Positions 25,222 through 34,355 of a stretch of DNA of 64,000 nucleotides are shown in pieces. Source of the stretch: Eubacteriales bacterium. Lineage in GTDB: Bacteria > Bacillota > Clostridia > Oscillospirales > Oscillospiraceae. The position numbers and the translations under genes were made by a program. The stretch covers positions 62,001 through 126,000 of the forward strand of contig JAUNJE010000001.1 of assembly GCA_030533415.1 (NCBI GenBank), written 5' to 3'. Each line of letters begins with the position of its first letter. Position 1 is the stretch's first letter. The notes beneath the pieces are model-generated. The model saw only the letters and a program-made list of their open reading frames with translations, was not told the DNA's origin and did no database searches.

Positions 25222-26475
25222 TCACTTTTCAAGGGAAATACTATACCGGCTGTCCTCTGCAAGCTCCAGCGTAAGAGAAGCATCATTGTACATTAGGTGA
25301 TTTCCCTCGCACCAGATGGCATACAGGCCTTTCTCTGCCAGCTTCCTCAGTGAATCCGCTCGGAAATCATCAGAAATAAATATGGGTGCTGTCTGCAGAA
25401 GGATTTCCGCGCAGCCCAAATTGGCAGAATAGGCCATCAGACTGTCCACTGTACTTTTACTCATACAGTCAGCGGGGTCCAAAAAAGCTGTAACAATTTC
25501 ACCGGAGTCATAAACATAATAATGCCACCAGTCTTCCTCCGCCATCGGGAAATCCCGCAAAAACACAATACTGGCAGGTGCTGTATAGCGCATTTGTGCA
25601 GGCGTATAAATTTTCTTTTCCTGTCTGTCAAAGAAATTGAGGAAGTAGGTTTGCCCTCGTGTATCCAGGTTTCGGACAAAGCCATCATAACTGGAAAGAT
25701 AGCCGCATGTGAAGCCATTGCTTACCAGTATATCCGCAAGATAGTCTGCCAGAAAAGCGTTTGTCATCCACCCAAAATCCAAAAAGGTTTCAATCCCCCA
25801 TTCCTGTGCGAATCGCAGATAATCATCGGATACTTTCAGCTGCACCCGATTATCTCCCAGCAATTCCAAAGAGATCTTCTCTGGATCTTGAACATAAATG
25901 GACAACTCCTCCAACCAAGCCGCAGTATCTGCATTCCTCCCCGGGTCAAACAAAGCTGCTTCCTCATCACTTTCCGAGAGAAAAACATTATTATACTCCA
26001 TTGCCGCAGGAGCCAGAAATACATGACGGTCGGAATATGCTACAACCAATTCAAGTGCCCGGTAGAGCGCTTCTTCTACCATAACAGGCTCATTGACATG
26101 GGCATTCAAATAGGCCACATTCTCAAGTCCATCCTCCAACACATCCGGTGTAAAAATGCGGAAAGCATGCTCCGCCGCATCCTTGTATAAGCTTGCCAAA
26201 TGCTTATACTGTGCCGTTGCCCTATCACCTGCTCCGCTGAAATCATACATCAGCACAAAATCGCCGCTGCAATTGGGCTGGTTAGATGCTATCTCTACCT
26301 GTTGCCAGGTAGGCTGGGTGTTTAAAGATGACGTAAGGGCATACCACAGAAACCCTATACCAATCACCAGAAGTACAATTGCAAGAAGGCCCCGGGACTT
26401 GAGATTGCGTTCATGGAGTTCAATATGTGTCATAGACCCGATCGCCGGTCTATTATCCCTACTGTTTTTTTTCAT
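25222..26475 (-). CDS. Membrane-anchored protein with ApbE-like features
   Basis: 417 residues: a 27-residue polar N-terminus, one membrane anchor (28-48, RGLLAIVLLVIGIGFLWYAL), then a large extracytoplasmic part. Its order of features recalls ApbE flavin transferases: a region of the type 'lN..vn.pv.v...l..al' (VAYLNAHVNEPVMVEEALYR), then FLDFGWMTNAFLADYLADIL followed by VSNGFTCGYLSSYDGFVRN, which mirrors ApbE's 'DLGGIAKGYAAD...' and glycine-rich step. The key ApbE glycines and lysine are missing, so flavin transfer is doubtful. The N-terminal lipoprotein signal of ApbE is replaced by an anchor. Single gene with terminator at 25174. I treat it as an ApbE-fold relative of unknown function. 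Confidence 0.6.
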   Translation of the reverse strand: MKKNSRDNRPAIGSMTHIELHERNLKSRGLLAIVLLVIGIGFLWYALTSSLNTQPTWQQVEIASNQPNCSGDFVLMYDFSGAGDRATAQYKHLASLYKDAAEHAFRIFTPDVLEDGLENVAYLNAHVNEPVMVEEALYRALELVVAYSDRHVFLAPAAMEYNNVFLSESDEEAALFDPGRNADTAAWLEELSIYVQDPEKISLELLGDNRVQLKVSDDYLRFAQEWGIETFLDFGWMTNAFLADYLADILVSNGFTCGYLSSYDGFVRNLDTRGQTYFLNFFDRQEKKIYTPAQMRYTAPASIVFLRDFPMAEEDWWHYYVYDSGEIVTAFLDPADCMSKSTVDSLMAYSANLGCAEILLQTAPIFISDDFRADSLRKLAEKGLYAIWCEGNHLMYNDASLTLELAEDSRYSISLEK

Positions 26476-26807
26476 ACAGTCTCCTTATACTTTTTATTGA
26501 TTTGATAGGCAAAAAGCTCCTCTAGTTTTCTACAAGTGTTTATAGTCCCCTGTGAAAATAGCTTAAAATCATAATTGACCGCATATCGTCATTTACCATA
26601 CCATGTCCCCGTGTAGGATGACCTCGCAAGCCTGTGCGTCACAAATATAAGGCTCCCAATATGGACGTAATGGAAATATTGATAATTTTATGTTACACAG
26701 TAGAGACGAATGGGCTTAAAAAGCTTTGCAAACACCGAAATCAATAAAGCAAGATGTTTTCTCCAAAATCCGCTTAGTTCTGTAACATTCCTGAGAAAAA
26801 CGGGAGA
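26476..26807. other. AT-rich intergenic region
   Basis: No gene or clear signal. Base composition drops in GC from here to about 28.7 kb, the region of the split GNAT gene and the IS element. Confidence 0.6.
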
Positions 26808-27281
26808 TTAAAACGCTTTTTTATAAACCAACATTCCTTTGCAGTGTGGGTCATCCTCTGCACCAAATTCCTCCGAAAGAAGGAAATATCCATTTTTCTC
26901 CAATACTCGCACAGAAGCATTATTCCCACGCATAACACGGCCATATAAGCTATTAACCGCAAACTTTTTACGGACAAATTCCGTCATTTCCTTTACAAGT
27001 TCCGTTGCATAACCGTTTCCACAATATTTTCTGCAAATCGAATATCCAATCTCCACTTCGTTTGAATGGCCGCCAACTTCATTTATGCCTATATCCCCTA
27101 TTAATTCACCAGTTTCTTTTGATTCAACTGCGAGTACAAACGGCAAAACCTTTTTGTCAACACAACGAATGTAAAACTTTATAGCCCAGCGCGTTTCTTC
27201 CATGCCCGCATAACTTTCATTGGGTATCCAATTTTTGACTTCTTCCTCCATATGATTTTCATACAATCGCTGAACATCTGA
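26808..27281 (-). pseudogene. GNAT acetyltransferase, C-terminal part (split by IS630)
   Basis: About 157 codons of a GNAT N-acetyltransferase of the RimJ/RimL-like type: EIGYSICRKYCGNGYATELV is the acetyl-CoA loop (R/Q-x-x-G-x-G/A) and VLEKNGYFLLSEEFG the usual final strand-helix. In frame, the sequence begins SDVQRLYENHMEEEVKNW right at the IS boundary and has no proper start codon. The missing N-terminus (MELIFETNHLRVRKFEIS) is found at 28399-28452 on the other side of the element. Joined, the gene would encode about 174 residues. A truncated protein from the ATG at MEEEVK would lack the first strand and helix, so loss of function is likely. Confidence 0.85.
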
Positions 27282-27349
27282 TACTATTTTTTAATAAAAC
27301 AATTTAACATTTACACTAAGATGTGCTATAATATATCTGGGTGATAACA

Positions 27350-27853
27350 ATGGCACAGGTATACAAATTTAGTGAAAAAGAAATTGAAGAGATAGCACAA
27401 GCTCGCAGAGAGAATAAGGACAAGCGAGCTGAGGCGAGATTGAAAGCATTGGAAATGCGCGCCAAAGGAGCAAAGGGTAAGGAAATTGCGGCAGCAACCG
27501 GTTTTCATTCTGCCTATGCCGCTCAATTGGCAGCGAAATACAAAAAGGGCGGTATTGAAGCGATTGCTGGCAACCATTACGGCGGAAATCACCGCAATAT
27601 GAGCGTGGAAGAAGAAGCCGAGATTCTTGCGTCTTTCCGAGAAAGAGCAGAAAAAGGCGAACTTGTTGAGATCAGTGAGATCAAGGCAGCGTATCAGGCG
27701 GCTGTCGACCATCCCATCAGCGACAGTCAGATTTACTTTGTACTGCATCGTCACGGTTGGCGCAAAGTCATGCCACGCAGCAAGCACCCGAAAAAGGCCA
27801 GCGGTGAAGAAATTGCGGCCTCAAAAAAATTAAGTCCCGAGTCGAAGAACTGA
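27350..27853 (+). CDS. IS630 transposase, frame A (DNA-binding part)
   Basis: 167 residues with an N-terminal HTH typical of IS630 transposases (LKALEMRAKGAKGKEIAAAT, HSAYAAQLAAKYKKGGIEAI) and a second HTH-like region (EISEIKAAYQAAVDHPISDS) ending HRHGWRKVMPR. The frame stops at 27851-27853. Just before, TC-AAAAAAA (27823-27829) is an A-AAA-AAA slippery heptamer in the right phase for a -1 shift into frame B. Start is taken at ATG 27350; a GTG at 27341 in frame is possible. On its own this product could bind the ends and regulate transposition. Confidence 0.88.
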   Translation: MAQVYKFSEKEIEEIAQARRENKDKRAEARLKALEMRAKGAKGKEIAAATGFHSAYAAQLAAKYKKGGIEAIAGNHYGGNHRNMSVEEEAEILASFRERAEKGELVEISEIKAAYQAAVDHPISDSQIYFVLHRHGWRKVMPRSKHPKKASGEEIAASKKLSPESKN

Positions 27854-28389
27854 AAGTTATCCACAGCGGGAAGAAAATCCGCTTAATGTTCCAGGATGAA
27901 GCAGGCTTCGGTCGGATCAACAAGCCCAAATACTGCTGGTGCGGGGAGGGGGTACGACCTAGTGTGCCCTGCCACCATATCCGGGAGTATTACTATGCCT
28001 TTGGAGCAGTGGAACCACTGACGGGAGACAGCTTCTTTCTGGTGCTTCCCAAGTGCAACTCGGTCTGCATGAACGAATTTCTGCGAGATTTGTCCAGAAC
28101 ATACCCGAACGATACCATTCTGCTGTGCTGCGACGGAGCAGCATGGCACAAGTCTGGCGCATTGGAGATCCCGGAAAACATAGAACGATTCCATATCCCA
28201 CCGTACACACCGGAGATGAACCCCATCGAACAGATTTGGAAAGAAATTCGCAAGAGAGGGTTCCGCAACGAAGTGTTTGCGACGCTGAACAAAGTCATGG
28301 ACCGCCTTTGCGACACCATCTGTTCCCTCTCGAACCAGACCATTTCTAGTATCACTGGTAGAGAGTGGATTCTTAAATGTTTTAATTAA
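27829..28389 (+). CDS. IS630 transposase, frame B (DDE catalytic part)
   Basis: Entered by -1 frameshifting at 27823-27829; it also contains an internal ATG at 27886. The catalytic triad is intact: D in MFQDEAGFGR, D in LLCCDGAAWHKS, and E in YTPEMNPIEQIWKE, the standard DDE_3 layout. The A+B fusion is about 346 residues, the usual IS630 transposase length, so the element appears competent. A sequencing error removing one A is the alternative to programmed shifting, but two-frame IS630 elements with A-runs are known. Confidence 0.85.
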   Translation: MKSRVEELKVIHSGKKIRLMFQDEAGFGRINKPKYCWCGEGVRPSVPCHHIREYYYAFGAVEPLTGDSFFLVLPKCNSVCMNEFLRDLSRTYPNDTILLCCDGAAWHKSGALEIPENIERFHIPPYTPEMNPIEQIWKEIRKRGFRNEVFATLNKVMDRLCDTICSLSNQTISSITGREWILKCFN

Positions 28390-28398
28390 AAATCAGTA

Positions 28399-28452
28399 TG
28401 AAATTTCAAATTTTCTAACTCTCAAATGATTGGTTTCAAAAATCAATTCCAT
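28399..28452 (-). pseudogene. GNAT acetyltransferase, N-terminal part
   Basis: ATG at 28452, preceded by GAAAGGTAG, opens MELIFETNHLRVRKFEIS, the typical first strand of a RimJ/RimL-type GNAT. The frame stops a few bases inside the IS630 end. It continues the gene at 26808-27281. Confidence 0.85.
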
Positions 28453-28565
28453 ATGAACTACCTTTCAAATTTCAGATTGGAAACCTCTCCACATTGCATC
28501 ATTCTATATTCTTTCTATCATTTCTTTGTTTTTATTCGCAGAAGAAGCGTACAATATGCATTTTT

Positions 28566-28591
28566 GCGGAGCGGCAGAAACGCCGCTCCGC
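28566..28591. terminator. Hairpin at the end of the opp operon
   Basis: GCGGAGCGGC-AGAAAC-GCCGCTCCGC, a perfect 10-bp stem 14 bases beyond the oppF-like stop. The U-run on the minus strand is poor, so it may act as a 3' stabiliser or inefficient terminator. Confidence 0.55.
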
Positions 28592-28604
28592 ATAAAAGGG
28601 AAGT

Positions 28605-29918
28605 CTATATGATTGCAATCAGCAATAGCAACAGGAATAACAAAATGATAACACCAATCGTCACAAATCCAATCAGGGCACCCTTACGGCATGCCTTATA
28701 GTTGCGGATATAGTTGAATTTTCTGAATACTACCGCTGCAATCAATCCAAGCAAAGGTAAGAAGAAGGACAAGATTGAATACCACTTACTTCCAGTATCG
28801 TGGACAGGAGCGGCCAAAATTGTCTCCGTGCTGGGGATCACCTCTTCCGCCGCTTTTCTCTCCTGCTCCGGAGCATTGGGATCCAGGATGGTAATGGACT
28901 TCAGTGGTTCCCCCCTATCCCGCAAAGCCTTGTATTCCTCAATTTCTTTCTTATTACCGTACACAAAATGATCATGTCCAATGTCCACCAGTTCAGGCTT
29001 ATCTTCGCTATAATCATGAACAGAAGGATCATAGGTAAACAACACTTTATTTTTCTCAAGAGACGGATCCGGAATTGGAATTGCAGAAATCAGGCTGCGG
29101 GTGTAAGGATGCAGGGGGTAGTCGAATAATTCCTCCGCCTCGGCAACCTCTACAATGTCGCCCTTATAGATAACGCCGATCCGGTCAGAAATAAAGCGAA
29201 CGATGGACAAGTCATGAGCGATGAACAGGTAGGTGGTTCCCTCTTCTCGCTGGAACTTCTTCAATAGGTTCAACACCTGGGCACGGATGGATACGTCCAA
29301 AGCGGAGATAGGCTCATCTGCTACAACCAGCTCTGGCCGCATGATCATTGCGCGGGCCAACCCAATGCGCTGCCTCTGGCCGCCGGAGAACTCATGGGGG
29401 TACCGGGTCAGATGCTCAGGCAACAGCCCCACTTCCTTGATCATGTTCTCAACCTTCTGCACCCGGTCAGCCTCATCCTTGTACAGATGGAAGTTGTACA
29501 GGCCCTCAGAGACAATGTAGTCAACCGTAGCCCGCTCGTTCAGGGACGCGGCAGGATCCTGGAATACCATTTGGATATTTCGGATAACCTCACGGTCCAA
29601 AGACGCCGGGATTTTTCCGGAAATCCGCACGCCCTTATACAGGATTTCACCAGCTGCGCAGGAGTTGACCCGAATCACGGCACGTCCAATGGTGGTCTTG
29701 CCAGAGCCAGACTCTCCTACTAAGGAGAAGGTTTCGCCTTTGTAAATGTCGAACGAAGCGTTCTTCACCGCCTTCACCACATTGTCGCCCTTGCCAAAGG
29801 TGATATCCACATTCTTAACGGACAGCAGAATTTCCCTGCCCTTTTCATCCAGAGGTCCATGCTCCGGGAGATGCCGGGCGGTGGCATCGTTATTCATAGC
29901 ATCTGTTTGTTTTGCCAC
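28605..29918 (-). CDS. Oligopeptide ABC transporter ATPase (OppF-like) with membrane tail
   Basis: 437 residues; OppF is usually ~320. The ATPase core is normal: Walker A GESGSGKT (68-75), Q-loop [11 protein letters not shown], signature FSGGQRQR (177-184), Walker [12 protein letters not shown], then the oligopeptide-type [17 protein letters not shown]. After residue ~375 there is an extra tail with two hydrophobic helices ([18 protein letters not shown] and [20 protein letters not shown]) separated by a basic loop, which should insert into the membrane. Start is the GTG at 29918, behind TAGGAGATGA. It is the last gene of the five-gene operon, 13 bases after the oppD-like gene. Confidence 0.9.
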   Translation of the reverse strand: MAKQTDAMNNDATARHLPEHGPLDEKGREILLSVKNVDITFGKGDNVVKAVKNASFDIYKGETFSLVGESGSGKTTIGRAVIRVNSCAAGEILYKGVRISGKIPASLDREVIRNIQMVFQDPAASLNERATVDYIVSEGLYNFHLYKDEADRVQKVENMIKEVGLLPEHLTRYPHEFSGGQRQRIGLARAMIMRPELVVADEPISALDVSIRAQVLNLLKKFQREEGTTYLFIAHDLSIVRFISDRIGVIYKGDIVEVAEAEELFDYPLHPYTRSLISAIPIPDPSLEKNKVLFTYDPSVHDYSEDKPELVDIGHDHFVYGNKKEIEEYKALRDRGEPLKSITILDPNAPEQERKAAEEVIPSTETILAAPVHDTGSKWYSILSFFLPLLGLIAAVVFRKFNYIRNYKACRKGALIGFVTIGVIILLFLLLLLIAII

Positions 29919-29931
29919 AGCGTATCATCTC

Positions 29932-31680
29932 CTAAATATTGAATGCAGCCAGAAGCTTCTCATGGAGGTTCTGGATGGCCTCGGGTTTTTCAATCTTGGG
30001 TGCTCTGGGATCCAGCAGCCAGGTTTTGGCAAAGTGGGTCTGGCTCACCTGGAACATGGGTGCGTCCATCAGCGTGTCAATGGTCAGACAGTACGGATTT
30101 CGGGGAGCAAAGGGATCTCCCACAATCTTATTGTACAGAGACGGAGGCGTACCGGTGATGGAATACAACTCAGTATTGCGCTGAGCAAGCTGCGGCAGGC
30201 TGGAAAGCATTGCCCACGTATAGGGATGCCGCGGATCATAGAAGACCTCCTCCACTGTTCCCAGCTCCACAATCTGTCCGGCATACAGCACGGCCACCCG
30301 GTCAGCAATATTTGCCACAACGCCCAAGTCATGGGTGATAAAGACGATAGTATAGTGGAATTCCTTTTGCAGGTCCTTAATCAGCTGCAGAATCTGGGCC
30401 TGAATGGTCACATCCAGTGCGGTGGTTGGCTCGTCACAAATCAGGATCTTGGGACGGCAGGACAAGGCGATAGCAATGACAATTCTCTGACGCATGCCGC
30501 CAGAATACTGGAAAGGGTAGTCATCAAAACGCTGCTCAGCATTGGGAATCCCCACTTTCTTCATCAGATTCAGAGCCTGCTGCCGGGCCTCGGCCTCCGA
30601 GCAGTTTTGATGCTTCAGAATGATGGAGGATATCTGTTTGCCGATGGTGATGATTGGGTTCAGGGAGGTCATAGGATCCTGGAACACAGTCGCAATGCGG
30701 CTGCCTCGAATCTGAGACAAATCCTTGGCGTACTTGACATTCGCCAAATCGATGGCGCAGTTGCCATGGAGCTTGCTTTCCGTCTCGTCCAGAAGCTTTA
30801 CCCGGAAGATCACATCGCTGAACACCTGATTGCGAACCGTGTCATCGTTTAAATCCACCCCCAGGCGCATGGCCTTTTTCATGCAGCCGAGAAGCTGGTA
30901 GATCATTCGGCTTCTGGCAATCACATTGTACCGGCCCACAGAAAGGTAGATCTCCTTGGCAATCTCTTCATTGCGCTTCGCGGTCTCCGGCGTAATGGGC
31001 TGTACAATCTCCTGGGCATAGGTCTGCTTCAAATTGTCCATTCGCTGCTTGAAGGACGTCAAGTAATCCATATCCTGTCGTGCAGCCGCCTTGTGTGCCT
31101 TGATGGTATCCTGACGTTTCTTTTCCAGCGTCTTAATCTGCTCATCCAATGCCTTAATTTGCGCCGCGGCATATTTAATCTGTGCCTTCTCCTTAGCGGT
31201 ATCGAAGGTCTGTTTCTGGTTAAACAACTCCGTGCGTTGGAACTGAAGGTCTCCAAGCTGTGTGGTAAAGGATTCATCCTCTTCATCACTGAGGATTTCC
31301 TTCTTCCGCTTCTCAGACTCCAAATCCTTCATCTTTCGATAAGTCGCAGCACCATTTTCCAGCTTTGCATACTTATTCAGCGTGGATGCAATACTTTGAA
31401 TGCTTCTGCGCTCCGCAGGGCCGAGATTTACTGTGGTATCAGCCAACTCCGGGTCATTAAACATGATGGATCCCTGATCGATAAAGCCGTTGTCGTCCAG
31501 CATATTGGCAAAGGTCTTGGTAAAGACGGACTTACCGGACCCGGACTCACCCACAATGGCGATGGACTCATTTTCATAGATATCCAGAGAAATACCCCGG
31601 ATAGCGGTGAGGATTCTGCCCCGGACGTGGAACTTGACCACCAGGTCATGAACAGACAAAAGTACTTTCTTCTCTTCCAT
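29932..31680 (-). CDS. Oligopeptide ABC transporter ATPase (OppD-like) with coiled-coil insert
   Basis: 582 residues, against ~330 for OppD. Walker A GESGSGKS is at 44-51, but the Q-loop (TVFQDPMTSLNP) comes only at 331-342; normally about 50 residues separate them. The extra ~225 residues (about 88-312) are charged and helical, with heptad-like stretches (KIKALDEQIKTLEKKRQDTI-type), predicting a long coiled-coil hairpin. Signature YSGGMRQR (392-399), Walker B ILICDEPTTALD and the C-terminal oligopeptide domain (PYTWAMLSSLPQL) are intact. The product pairs with the OppF-like ATPase to power uptake. The insert would project from the ATPase near the coupling region. Confidence 0.92.
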   Translation of the reverse strand: MEEKKVLLSVHDLVVKFHVRGRILTAIRGISLDIYENESIAIVGESGSGKSVFTKTFANMLDDNGFIDQGSIMFNDPELADTTVNLGPAERRSIQSIASTLNKYAKLENGAATYRKMKDLESEKRKKEILSDEEDESFTTQLGDLQFQRTELFNQKQTFDTAKEKAQIKYAAAQIKALDEQIKTLEKKRQDTIKAHKAAARQDMDYLTSFKQRMDNLKQTYAQEIVQPITPETAKRNEEIAKEIYLSVGRYNVIARSRMIYQLLGCMKKAMRLGVDLNDDTVRNQVFSDVIFRVKLLDETESKLHGNCAIDLANVKYAKDLSQIRGSRIATVFQDPMTSLNPIITIGKQISSIILKHQNCSEAEARQQALNLMKKVGIPNAEQRFDDYPFQYSGGMRQRIVIAIALSCRPKILICDEPTTALDVTIQAQILQLIKDLQKEFHYTIVFITHDLGVVANIADRVAVLYAGQIVELGTVEEVFYDPRHPYTWAMLSSLPQLAQRNTELYSITGTPPSLYNKIVGDPFAPRNPYCLTIDTLMDAPMFQVSQTHFAKTWLLDPRAPKIEKPEAIQNLHEKLLAAFNI

Positions 31681-31692
31681 ATTGCCCTCCCC

Positions 31693-32673
31693 TTACATCA
31701 TGTGGGTTCTGGGGTCGGAAGCGTCGCCCAGATTCTGTCCGGCTACATATAGCACAATGGCGATAATAGATGCCAAGATAACCGGGCTCCAGAATTCCAT
31801 CTCCCAGCCGGGGGTGAGCATCGCGCTCTGGGCGTTGGTAATCAGCTTACCCAAAGTTGTGTCTGTCAGGCCCAGGCCGATAAAGGACAGGAAAACTTCC
31901 ATGCTGATATAGCTGGGGATCTCCACTGCCGCCTGCGTAACAATCACAGAGGTCAGGAAAGGCAGCAAATTCTTGGTGGCAATCCGCAGCGTAGGGGTAC
32001 CCAGGCAGCGGGAGGCCAGGTTATATTCCCGATCCCGAATGATCAGCACCTGGGTGCGGAAGAAATGGGCAATTCCAAGCCAGCCAGTGATGGTCAGAGC
32101 AAACACCATAGTCCAGAACTTTGGCCTGAAAATCAGCACAAGTACAGAGCAGAGCAGCTGGTAGGGGATGTTGCCAACCACATTGTAGACCTCAAGCATA
32201 ACCTTATCCGCCCGCTTTGAGTAACCCCACAGTGCGCCGACGATCACGCCAACTACCATGTTGATAAGAGCACAGACCAGCGCCAGTGCAATGGAAATCC
32301 GCGCACCGGACCACACTGCGTCAAAGGTGGAGTTGCCGGAAGCGCCGCTACCCAGGATCCAATGGATATTGTGGCCAAACTTATCCATGGCCGCTGCGGG
32401 CGACAAATGCTTCGCGGTACCATCCATCAGGTTAGCGAACTCATCATAGCCGGAAAGGGGTGGATAAATAAATGCAAACGCAACCACGAATACCAGCAGC
32501 ACCAGCACAAAAATATTGATTTTCTTCCGGAAAAACACCCGGAAAACACTCTTCCAATAGGAATACCGAGGGGCGGTAATTTTCTCCGCCTCGGAATCAT
32601 CATGGGGATGCAGAGAGAACAGCTGCTCCTCCGGCATTCCCAAATCGTCTAAATTGATCTTTTCGTTCATCAT
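31693..32673 (-). CDS. Oligopeptide ABC permease (OppC-like)
   Basis: 326 residues with an OppC N-terminal domain (first TM at about 48-70) and a BPD_transp_1 permease domain. The coupling EAA loop is YNLASRCLGTPTLRIATKNL, followed by LPFLTSVIV. It has a 45-residue acidic cytoplasmic N-terminus. This is the only subunit of normal size in the operon. It should form the channel with the OppB-like subunit in the membrane. It lies 12 bases from the oppD-like gene and 6 from the oppB-like gene. Confidence 0.92.
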   Translation of the reverse strand: MMNEKINLDDLGMPEEQLFSLHPHDDSEAEKITAPRYSYWKSVFRVFFRKKINIFVLVLLVFVVAFAFIYPPLSGYDEFANLMDGTAKHLSPAAAMDKFGHNIHWILGSGASGNSTFDAVWSGARISIALALVCALINMVVGVIVGALWGYSKRADKVMLEVYNVVGNIPYQLLCSVLVLIFRPKFWTMVFALTITGWLGIAHFFRTQVLIIRDREYNLASRCLGTPTLRIATKNLLPFLTSVIVTQAAVEIPSYISMEVFLSFIGLGLTDTTLGKLITNAQSAMLTPGWEMEFWSPVILASIIAIVLYVAGQNLGDASDPRTHMM

Positions 32674-32679
32674 CGCGAC

Positions 32680-34251
32680 TCACCTGGCTTTCGTATTGAA
32701 GGAGATTCTGGGGTCTACCGCCGCCATCAGCACATCGCCCAGAACCAGGGACACCACGCTGAGCAAGCCATAGAACAGGCAGATACCAACGATCACGTTA
32801 TTGTCGTAGGTCTGAATGGCCGTGACCATCAGGCCGCCAGTGCCGGGAATGGCGTAAACTTTTTCGGTGTAGAACGCGCCCACCAGACTGAACAGGATAC
32901 TCGCGGGAATGCCCTGAACGATAGGCACAATAGCATTGCGCATAATATGCTTGCGGAAGATCTCTCCCTCCGTCAGTCCGTTGGACCGGGCGAAACGAAC
33001 GTAGTCGGAATTCTTCTGGTCGATCATATATCGGCGCATCCACCGCATCAACCGGGCCACACTGGGCATAGCCAAGGAGATGATGGGCAGAATATACATC
33101 ATCTTGCTAGTAGATTCCAGGTCAAAGGTTGTGGGAATCCCCAATGCATAGCCAATGGTTTTCACCATAAAGATATAAGACAAGCTGGGCACAGCGGTGA
33201 TAAATACGATATAGAACGTGCCAACCTTATCCACAAGCTTGTCCGCCCGCAAAGCCATCCAAACGCCCAAGGGCAGGCCAAGCACATAGGCCAGCACGAC
33301 CGCCAGAATGCCAAACAGGAAAGAATAGCCCATTTTGGACATGCCGCTCTTGAAGGTAAAAGTCTGGGTATAGTCATCCTCATACCGGGGAGCATACAGC
33401 AGCTCACCAGTTTCCAAAGATCCGGCAACATATGTCGCTGTATGCAGATCATCCGCGCTGACCTCCGTCAGGCCGGTGGGATAGGTGATTTCGCTGGAAA
33501 CATAAGCTCCCTGAGAGCGGGTCATTGTATCATACACATCGATGCCCTGGTTTACCACAAAGGATTTGCCCAGGTGGATAGTGAGAAAATTCTGATGAAT
33601 ATAGGGGAATTTGCTATCACAGTACAGAAGATATTTATGGTAGGTTCCATTCCCCATGATCGCCGGAGAAAACTTTTTTCCGCCGTACATGGGATCGTAG
33701 AGAGTAAATGTCAGCTTTCGCTCGCCAACGTCCTCCTCTACTTTGTGAATATTGTCAAATTCAAGCAGGCCCGTAAAATAGCTAATGGCCCGGTCAACGA
33801 TCGGTTTATCCTTGGTAGCATACAAGGCTGCCTGGCCGCCGTTGGCTACCTTTCGCCCGTTCATAATTGTATCCAAACGGGTCACGGCATAGCCTTTGGA
33901 GGTATAATATTCGTTAAATTTTTTGACATACTCCGCCGTCAAGTCTGAATCCTGCTCCGCTGTTTTGCCCAGCTTTACAGCGCTCGCACGGGTCTCCTCG
34001 TCGATGGTTCCGTCCTTGGTCAGCTGAAGCAAATAGTCCGCATAGGTTACGTAGTCCAAATAGCCGTACTCTTCCCACTTACTGTTCATATAGGTGGGTT
34101 TAGCATTATTGGTACGTTTACTAAATACAGGGTCCGCCGCAAAAATCAGTTCCCGATCCATAAGGGTGAAGATCATCACCATGACGATGATCAGCATGAT
34201 CGCAACCGAGAGGAAGCCGCGAATGAGTCTGTTTATTACATATTTCGTCAT
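32680..34251 (-). CDS. Oligopeptide ABC permease (OppB-like) with large outer loop
   Basis: 523 residues, against ~310 for OppB. TM1 is at about 9-30 and the next TM at about 325, so ~290 residues lie outside the cell where OppB normally has ~90-100. The tail of that loop still contains the usual pre-TM2 piece (NFLTIHLGKSFVVNQGIDVY). The permease core has the EAA motif FARSNGLTEGEIFRKHIMRN and the final PGTGGLMVTAI. ATG 34251 is chosen (MTKYVINRLIRGFL); the frame extends to 34311 but through a hairpin. The outer domain may dock the enlarged binding protein. Confidence 0.92.
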   Translation of the reverse strand: MTKYVINRLIRGFLSVAIMLIIVMVMIFTLMDRELIFAADPVFSKRTNNAKPTYMNSKWEEYGYLDYVTYADYLLQLTKDGTIDEETRASAVKLGKTAEQDSDLTAEYVKKFNEYYTSKGYAVTRLDTIMNGRKVANGGQAALYATKDKPIVDRAISYFTGLLEFDNIHKVEEDVGERKLTFTLYDPMYGGKKFSPAIMGNGTYHKYLLYCDSKFPYIHQNFLTIHLGKSFVVNQGIDVYDTMTRSQGAYVSSEITYPTGLTEVSADDLHTATYVAGSLETGELLYAPRYEDDYTQTFTFKSGMSKMGYSFLFGILAVVLAYVLGLPLGVWMALRADKLVDKVGTFYIVFITAVPSLSYIFMVKTIGYALGIPTTFDLESTSKMMYILPIISLAMPSVARLMRWMRRYMIDQKNSDYVRFARSNGLTEGEIFRKHIMRNAIVPIVQGIPASILFSLVGAFYTEKVYAIPGTGGLMVTAIQTYDNNVIVGICLFYGLLSVVSLVLGDVLMAAVDPRISFNTKAR

Positions 34252-34278
34252 AATACCACTCTCGCTTAATAGTTGGGA

Positions 34279-34308
34279 AAGGGGCCGGATCGATTGGGAT
34301 CCGGCCCC
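34279..34308 (-). terminator. Intra-operon hairpin (attenuator) after binding protein
   Basis: GGGGCCGGATC and GATCCGGCCCC pair in the 104-base gap between the oppA-like and oppB-like genes. A smaller TTTCGCT-TTTTC-AGCGAAA hairpin at 34330-34349 precedes it. Such structures often give more binding protein than permease. Confidence 0.65.
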
Positions 34309-34355
34309 CACCTTGCGTTAATTTTTGGCTTTCGCTTTTTCAGCGAAATCGCGGC

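Larger units (their letters stand above)
27282..28398 (+). mobile_element. IS630-family insertion sequence
   Basis: About 1.1 kb. The left end reads TACTATTTTTTAATAAAAC and the inverse of the right end reads TACTGATTTTTAATTAAAAC, imperfect terminal inverted repeats that continue for ~25 bases. Both ends carry TA, the usual IS630 target dinucleotide. It encodes a two-frame DDE transposase. It splits a GNAT gene. Both flanks also repeat TGA (27279-27281 and 28399-28401); joining them at that triplet restores the GNAT frame. Confidence 0.9.
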
